This document shows, piece after piece, positions 60,105 through 64,000 of a stretch of 64,000 nucleotides of DNA (position 1 is the stretch's first letter; each line of letters begins with the position of its first letter). The stretch is taken from contig CAKTEH010000001.1 in the NCBI GenBank assembly GCA_934546935.1, forward strand, positions 342,943 to 406,942, written 5' to 3'. Below the pieces are notes generated by a model that saw nothing but the letters and a program-made list of their open reading frames with translations, was not told the origin of the DNA and did not search any database. Position numbers and translations under genes: made by a program. Source of the DNA: an uncultured Eubacteriales bacterium (GTDB lineage: Bacteria; Bacillota; Clostridia; Oscillospirales; QAMX01).

Positions 60105-60114
60105 ATGTTATACT
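60086..60114 (+). promoter_or_regulatory. Promoter of rplU-prp-rpmA
   Basis: TTGACA (60086-60091), 17-base spacer, TATACT (60109-60114); near-consensus SigA promoter as expected for ribosomal protein genes. Confidence 0.88.
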
Positions 60115-60120
60115 GCTAAA

Positions 60121-60205
60121 AGCCGCATTCCAGAAGGTTGTAAGCTGTTTCTTTGATAAAGAAGCCACCTTCTGAAGCGTGACTCTAAAACAGAAGAGAG
60201 GTTAA
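60121..60205 (+). ncRNA. Ribosomal protein L21 leader
   Basis: The leader upstream of rplU contains an outer stem AGAAGGT/ACCTTCT (60132-60138 with 60167-60173) enclosing TTCTTT/AAAGAA and a bulged AAGCTG. Its position and shape match the L21 leader of Firmicutes, through which L21 represses its own operon. The match is from memory of the motif. Confidence 0.6.
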
Positions 60206-60210
60206 GCACT

Positions 60211-60522
60211 ATGTACGCAGTATTCCAGACCGGCGGTAAGCAGGTCAAGGCAGCCGAAGGCGAAATCGTTTATATCGAGAAGCTTGCGGTAAATGAAGGC
60301 GACACCATTACGTTTGATAAGGTTCTTGTATGCGGGGAAGCCGGTGAAACTAAAGTCGGCGCTCCGTATGTTGACGGCGCAAAAGTGGAAGGCACAGTTC
60401 TGAAAAATGGCAAGAGTGCCAAGATCCTGGTTTTCAAATATAAATCCAAGAAAAACTACCGCCGCCGTCAGGGCCATAGGCAGCCCTATACGAAGGTTCA
60501 GATCAATAAAATTGTAATGTAA
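60211..60522 (+). CDS. rplU: Large ribosomal subunit protein bL21
   Basis: 103 residues, the usual length. [18 protein letters not shown] and the C-terminal [18 protein letters not shown] are diagnostic. It binds 23S rRNA in the 50S subunit. GAGAGG precedes the ATG. Its stop overlaps the prp start (TAATG). Confidence 0.98.
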   Translation: MYAVFQTGGKQVKAAEGEIVYIEKLAVNEGDTITFDKVLVCGEAGETKVGAPYVDGAKVEGTVLKNGKSAKILVFKYKSKKNYRRRQGHRQPYTKVQINKIVM

Positions 60523-60845
60523 TGACCAGGGTCGAATTCTTCCGTACGGCGCAGGGTTATACTGGTTTTTTTGCCTGTGGACATGCAGGCGATGCGCCGG
60601 AGGGTGAGAATATCGTCTGCGCCGCGCTTTCTGCCAGTATTGAGCTGACAGAATGCCAGCTTACGGATGTATTGCTGTTGCCCACGCAGGTCGATATAGA
60701 TGCAAAATCCGCAAGCGTTTCGGTCAGGCTGAAACATGCGCATCCGCAGGCGCAGGCTCCCTTGGAAGCTTTGTGGGTTTATCTGACCCGCCTTGCGGAA
60801 GAGTATCCCCGCTTTTTAAAAATTTCGGAGGTGTCACCATGTTGA
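60522..60845 (+). CDS. prp: Ribosomal-processing cysteine protease Prp
   Basis: A 107-residue YsxB-type cysteine protease located between L21 and L27 as in other Firmicutes. The catalytic dyad is visible: His in [12 protein letters not shown] near residue 21 and Cys in [10 protein letters not shown] near 34. Prp removes the N-terminal extension of L27; the matching extension is present in the next gene. The start overlaps rplU and the end overlaps rpmA by 7 bases. Confidence 0.93.
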   Translation: MTRVEFFRTAQGYTGFFACGHAGDAPEGENIVCAALSASIELTECQLTDVLLLPTQVDIDAKSASVSVRLKHAHPQAQAPLEALWVYLTRLAEEYPRFLKISEVSPC

Positions 60846-61123
60846 AGTTAGGTGTTCAGTTTTTTGCACATAAAAAAGGTGTTGGTTCCACAAAGAACGG
60901 ACGCGATTCCAATGCTCAGCGTCTGGGTGTAAAGCGCCAGGACGGGCAGTTTGTCCTCGCCGGCAATATTCTCGTTCGGCAGCGCGGCACAAAAATTCAT
61001 CCGGGCAACAATGTTGGCCGCGGTAATGACGATACGCTTTTTGCCCTGATTGACGGTACCGTTCGTTTTGAACGTGTTGGCCGTGACCGCAAGAAGGTTT
61101 CTGTCTACGCAGTCGAGCAGTAA
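60839..61123 (+). CDS. rpmA: Large ribosomal subunit protein bL27, with Prp-cleaved extension
   Basis: 94 residues. The N-terminus [14 protein letters not shown] has the Firmicute extension; Prp cleaves after Phe-Phe, leaving [15 protein letters not shown] as mature start near the peptidyl-transferase centre. GGAGG lies 8 bases upstream of the ATG at 60839. Followed by a strong terminator. Confidence 0.97.
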   Translation: MLKLGVQFFAHKKGVGSTKNGRDSNAQRLGVKRQDGQFVLAGNILVRQRGTKIHPGNNVGRGNDDTLFALIDGTVRFERVGRDRKKVSVYAVEQ

Positions 61124-61133
61124 ATCAGATTGA

Positions 61134-61166
61134 AAAGCCGGCGGGAAATCCTGCCGGCTTTTTTTT
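61134..61166 (+). terminator. Intrinsic terminator after rpmA
   Basis: AAAGCCGGCGGG pairs with CCTGCCGGCTTT and is followed by eight T. Confidence 0.95.
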
Positions 61167-61243
61167 AATTTATTTGACAGGACGGAAATTTTCTCCTGTC
61201 CTGCCGTGGTGTTGCCTGTAAAGAGGCAGAAAGCGGGTATACT

Positions 61244-61537
61244 ATGGATATACAGTTCCTTTCCCGGCTTCTCGATGCAGATGGGCGCGTTGTGCGCTAT
61301 CCGGCGAAGTTTGGAAAGCGTGTTTATGCCACCCTTTATATTGCAGGTAAATTTGAGCCGGGGCGGACTTATACGGAAGTTGAGGTCAACAACTGTATCC
61401 GCGCATGGATTTCATTTGCCGACTATGTGCTGGTCCGGCGGGATCTGGTGGATTATGGCTGTCTGATCCGCACGTCTGACTGCCGGGAGTACAAGCGCGC
61501 GGATGTCCTGTCCAGCGCAGAGCAAATCATACAGTGA
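61244..61537 (+). CDS. DUF2087 domain protein
   Basis: A 97-residue protein consisting of one DUF2087 domain. The family core is visible as FEPGRTYTEVEVNNCIRAWISFADYVLVRRDLVDYGCLIRTSD with its winged-helix-like layout. Such proteins are probably small DNA-binding regulators; function unproven. The ribosome-binding site is weak and a TATACT hexamer touches the ATG. It ends 13 bases before obg and is likely cotranscribed with it. Confidence 0.85.
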   Translation: MDIQFLSRLLDADGRVVRYPAKFGKRVYATLYIAGKFEPGRTYTEVEVNNCIRAWISFADYVLVRRDLVDYGCLIRTSDCREYKRADVLSSAEQIIQ

Positions 61538-61550
61538 AATCGGAGAAATT

Positions 61551-62822
61551 ATGTTTGTAGATCTGGTTAAAATCCGTGTCTTTGCCGGACGCGGCGGGGA
61601 TGGGGCGGTATCGTTCCACCGCGAGAAATATATTGCCAACGGCGGTCCGGACGGAGGGGATGGCGGGAATGGCGGGGATATCGTCTTTATTGCGGACAAT
61701 CATATGTCCTCCCTGATGGATTTTCGATATACGCGCAAGTATGTGGCTGGAAATGGTGAAAATGGACGCGGCGGCCGCTGCTTTGGCAAACGCGGGGCGG
61801 ATGTCGTGATTCGGGTGCCGCGCGGTACGCTGATACGCGAGGCGGAATCTGGCGCATTGATCCAGGACATTTCCGGGAACGCACCATTCATTGTGGCCCA
61901 TGGCGGCCGGGGTGGTTGGGGAAACGCACATTTTGCCAATGCCCGCCGACAGACGCCCCGCTTTGCCCGCCCGGGGATGCCGGGTGAAAGCTTTGAACTG
62001 ATCCTGGAGCTGAAACTTCTGGCGGACGTAGGCTTCCTTGGTTTCCCGAACGTGGGGAAATCCACGCTGTTGTCCGTGATTTCTGCGGCGCGCCCAAAGA
62101 TTGCAAATTATCATTTTACAACGCTGGTGCCAAACCTCGGCGTGGTGGCGGTGGATGAGTCCACGTCTTTTGTCGCAGCCGATATCCCGGGCCTGATCGA
62201 GGGCGCCGGGGAGGGTGCCGGGCTTGGCCATCATTTCCTGCGCCATGTTGAGCGCTGCCGTTTGCTTGTGCATATCGTGGATGTTTCGGGGGTTGAGGGC
62301 CGGGACCCAATTGAAGATTTTGAGACGATTAACCGCGAACTTGCCGTCTATAGCGAGGCTTTGGCGAAACGTCCGCAGATCGTGGTTGCCAATAAGACGG
62401 ACACGGTATTGGATGAGGAAAAACGCATTGCATTTCGTGATTATATCCTCGCGCGAGGGTATGAGTATTATGAAATCAGCGCTGTAACTACGCAGGGTAC
62501 GCGTGAGCTCGTGCGCGCATGTGCGCGCAGGCTTCAGCAGCTTCCGCCGGTACTGGTTTTTGAACCGGAATATATCCCGCCGCAGACGGATCCGGCGGCA
62601 AGCCGGGAGGTTGAAATCACCATTGAGGACGGTGTTTATTACGTTGCCGGCGCCTGGCTGGAGCAGTTGATCCGCAGCGTTAATTTCAGCGATTATGAGT
62701 CGCGCATGTTTTTTGATAAGACGCTTCATGACGCAGGCGTATATGAAAAGCTGGAAGAACTTGGAATTTCCGAAGGAGATACGGTCGATGTCGAGGGGTA
62801 TCAGTTCGATTATGTACTCTGA
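61551..62822 (+). CDS. obg: GTPase Obg (CgtA)
   Basis: A 423-residue essential GTPase in 50S assembly and stress/sporulation control. The Obg glycine-rich domain (MFVDLVKIRVFAGRGGDG.. and many Gly repeats) covers 1-158. In the G domain, G1 is GFPNVGKST near 165, G3 VAADIPGLIEGA near 205, G4 NKTD near 282. The C-terminal OCT domain (EDGVYYVAGAWLEQLI..) covers about 345-423. CGGAG precedes the ATG at 61551. The location next to rplU-rpmA is the conserved Firmicute arrangement. Confidence 0.97.
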   Translation: MFVDLVKIRVFAGRGGDGAVSFHREKYIANGGPDGGDGGNGGDIVFIADNHMSSLMDFRYTRKYVAGNGENGRGGRCFGKRGADVVIRVPRGTLIREAESGALIQDISGNAPFIVAHGGRGGWGNAHFANARRQTPRFARPGMPGESFELILELKLLADVGFLGFPNVGKSTLLSVISAARPKIANYHFTTLVPNLGVVAVDESTSFVAADIPGLIEGAGEGAGLGHHFLRHVERCRLLVHIVDVSGVEGRDPIEDFETINRELAVYSEALAKRPQIVVANKTDTVLDEEKRIAFRDYILARGYEYYEISAVTTQGTRELVRACARRLQQLPPVLVFEPEYIPPQTDPAASREVEITIEDGVYYVAGAWLEQLIRSVNFSDYESRMFFDKTLHDAGVYEKLEELGISEGDTVDVEGYQFDYVL

Positions 62823-62943
62823 CATATGGGGCCGGTTCTGCCTGCACATAGTTTTCACAGTATTTGGAGAAAACCAGCGGCCTTTCGGCGGAACAACGGA
62901 TTTTAAATAAAGCTTGTTACTGAACGGACGGGGGATTCTGTAT

Positions 62944-63363
62944 ATGTTTTCCATCGTGTTTGCGAAAAGGGAAGATCATGCGTTTTGCGCAGCTTTGGAT
63001 CCTCATATTTCTGAGGAAGAGTTCCTTTTCAAGATCGCGCAGCGGCGCTATTATATTCTGAGAGAAAACCTTCGTCCTGCCGGTGTGATGCGATATAACC
63101 TGTTTTGGGATACAATCCCTTGCCTGACGCTCCTCTTTCTGGAGGAAGGGAGCCGGGGAAAGGGTTATGGCCGCGCGGCCATGGAATTCTGGGAGCATGA
63201 AATGCATGCACGCGGCTATGGCATGGTTTTGACAACGACGCAGGTTGACGAGCAGGCGCAGCATTTTTACCGGCGGCTTGGTTATCGCGACTGCGGTTGC
63301 ATGACTGTGGATATACCGCGCTACGCACAGCCGGCAGAATTGTTTATGGTAAAAGAAATCTGA
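62944..63363 (+). CDS. GNAT-family N-acetyltransferase
   Basis: 139 residues. Acetyl-CoA loop SRGKGYGRAAMEFWE near residue 75, beta-5 strand MVLTTTQVDEQAQHFYRRLGYRDCG near 100-125. The start at 62944 follows a GGGGG tract. It is the first of two acetyltransferase genes in tandem behind obg. Substrate unknown. Confidence 0.85.
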   Translation: MFSIVFAKREDHAFCAALDPHISEEEFLFKIAQRRYYILRENLRPAGVMRYNLFWDTIPCLTLLFLEEGSRGKGYGRAAMEFWEHEMHARGYGMVLTTTQVDEQAQHFYRRLGYRDCGCMTVDIPRYAQPAELFMVKEI

Positions 63364-63420
63364 AAATGGATTATGCTGATGCTTACCGCAAGATAGTTTT
63401 CAGAAAGGAGAGCTCTTCGT

Positions 63421-63909
63421 ATGCCTGTGTATCGGTTTATACCGGCTGCGGCGCCGGAAGCCGGAGAAATTCTTGCATTTTACGGCTCGCTGCTTAGCAC
63501 GCCCGGTTGCACTTGGGATGCGTCTTATCCCAATATGGAAACTGTGCAGTTCGATTTGCAGCGTAATGCCTTGTACTGCCTGCGGGATGATATGGGAAGA
63601 CTTGCAGCCGTCGCCTCTGCCGGCGCGTTTGGGGAGCTTGCAGGTCTGATCTGGCCGGATACGCTGCTGAATCCCTGGGAATTAGCGCGTGTCGGCGTGT
63701 GTCCTGCCCTGCAAGGCAACGGGCTCGGTATGCAGATCGTACGTGCGTGCATATGTACTGCAAAACAGCAGGGCTGTGATGGTATCCGTCTGCTTGTCGC
63801 TTGTAAAAACGATGCTGCACAGGCGCTTTACCGTAAAAACGGCTTTATACAATGCGCGAAAGTGCACATGTACGGCCATGATTTCTACGCACAGCAGCTC
63901 GTATTTTAA
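63421..63909 (+). CDS. GNAT-family N-acetyltransferase
   Basis: 162 residues. Acetyl-CoA loop LQGNGLGMQIVRACI near residue 100, then GIRLLVACKNDAAQALYRKNGFIQ near 120-145. AAAGGAGAG precedes the ATG. Only distantly similar to the preceding acetyltransferase. Substrate unknown. Confidence 0.85.
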   Translation: MPVYRFIPAAAPEAGEILAFYGSLLSTPGCTWDASYPNMETVQFDLQRNALYCLRDDMGRLAAVASAGAFGELAGLIWPDTLLNPWELARVGVCPALQGNGLGMQIVRACICTAKQQGCDGIRLLVACKNDAAQALYRKNGFIQCAKVHMYGHDFYAQQLVF

Positions 63910-63920
63910 AAAAAAGCGAT

Positions 63921-63992
63921 GTGTTCCCTCGCCTCCTAATAAGAAAACATAAGAAAGTCAGTAAAATCAATGTTTTCAAAGGCAGGGAACAC
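63921..63992. repeat. Nested inverted repeat
   Basis: GTGTTCCCTCGCC pairs with GGCAGGGAACAC (one mismatch), and inside it GAAAACAT pairs perfectly with ATGTTTTC. Together they span 72 bases beyond the last gene. No T-run. It may be a transcription-end structure, a small RNA or the tip of a repeat element that continues past the window. Confidence 0.5.
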
Positions 63993-64000
63993 GGTACGAA

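Noticed and set aside
1..64000. CRISPR arrays, tRNA and rRNA genes, intact transposons or prophage
   Set aside because: I found no regularly spaced repeats, no tRNA-like cloverleaf signatures and no transposase or phage structural genes; the only phage-related family is DUF5131.

Overview
The window looks like a chromosome segment of a spore-forming Firmicute, class Clostridia, and by gene content and style probably an Oscillospirales/Ruminococcaceae-type anaerobe. Supporting signs are a SleB-type germination hydrolase, a DacF-type carboxypeptidase, GGAGG ribosome-binding sites, MurA with a TTG start, the rplU-prp-rpmA order with a Firmicute-type extended L27, a PhoPR-pst locus and the absence of any outer-membrane gene. 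By eye the base composition is near 50% G+C, except for a clearly richer block at 47.6-52.4 kb. No rRNA, tRNA, CRISPR array or intact insertion sequence was seen. The genus assignment is inference.

Layout. 0-7.2 kb: a VCBS-repeat lipoprotein upstream of a truncated response regulator; then sleB, murA, a HelD-like helicase and a DUF1275 membrane protein. 7.4-10.9 kb: a P-type cation ATPase and the manganese exporter mntP behind a yybP-ykoY (Mn2+) riboswitch. 11.2-18.5 kb: a complete phosphate-starvation operon, pstS-pstC-pstA-pstB-phoU-HD protein-phoB-phoR, ending in a strong hairpin. 18.7-24.3 kb: an ABC exporter pair with candidate response-regulator repeats at its promoter, then three small genes divergent from a TetR regulator. 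24.4-28.3 kb: a carbohydrate cluster (split transketolase, GarR-type reductase, divergent SDR). 28.9-37.1 kb: nickel-pincer cofactor genes larE-larB-larC followed by a five-gene peptide/nickel ABC importer, behind a structured leader with an intrinsic terminator. 37.6-43 kb: aldo/keto reductase-ferredoxin fusion, GNAT, HAD phosphatase, and rmuC-DUF5131-thpR. 43-47.2 kb: an ABC exporter with an unusually long coiled-coil permease.

47.5-52.4 kb is a GC-rich operon (lipoprotein, ABC ATPase, two ABC-2 permeases) with a palindromic operator and a micro-ORF in front. Degraded gene remnants lie on both sides, which suggests a horizontally acquired insert. 52.7-64 kb is mostly conserved: an exported protein, a DUF1015 protein, a small membrane protein, mtaB, dacF, a small P-loop protein, then the rplU-prp-rpmA and DUF2087-obg region and two acetyltransferases.

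The best candidates for something new are the attenuator-like leader in front of larEBC-nik (no larA in view), the GC-rich exporter island, the rmuC-DUF5131-thpR trio, the TetR-controlled small-gene set and the split-transketolase cluster. Several intergenic stretches hold frameshifted or stop-interrupted coding remnants, recorded as pseudogenes.
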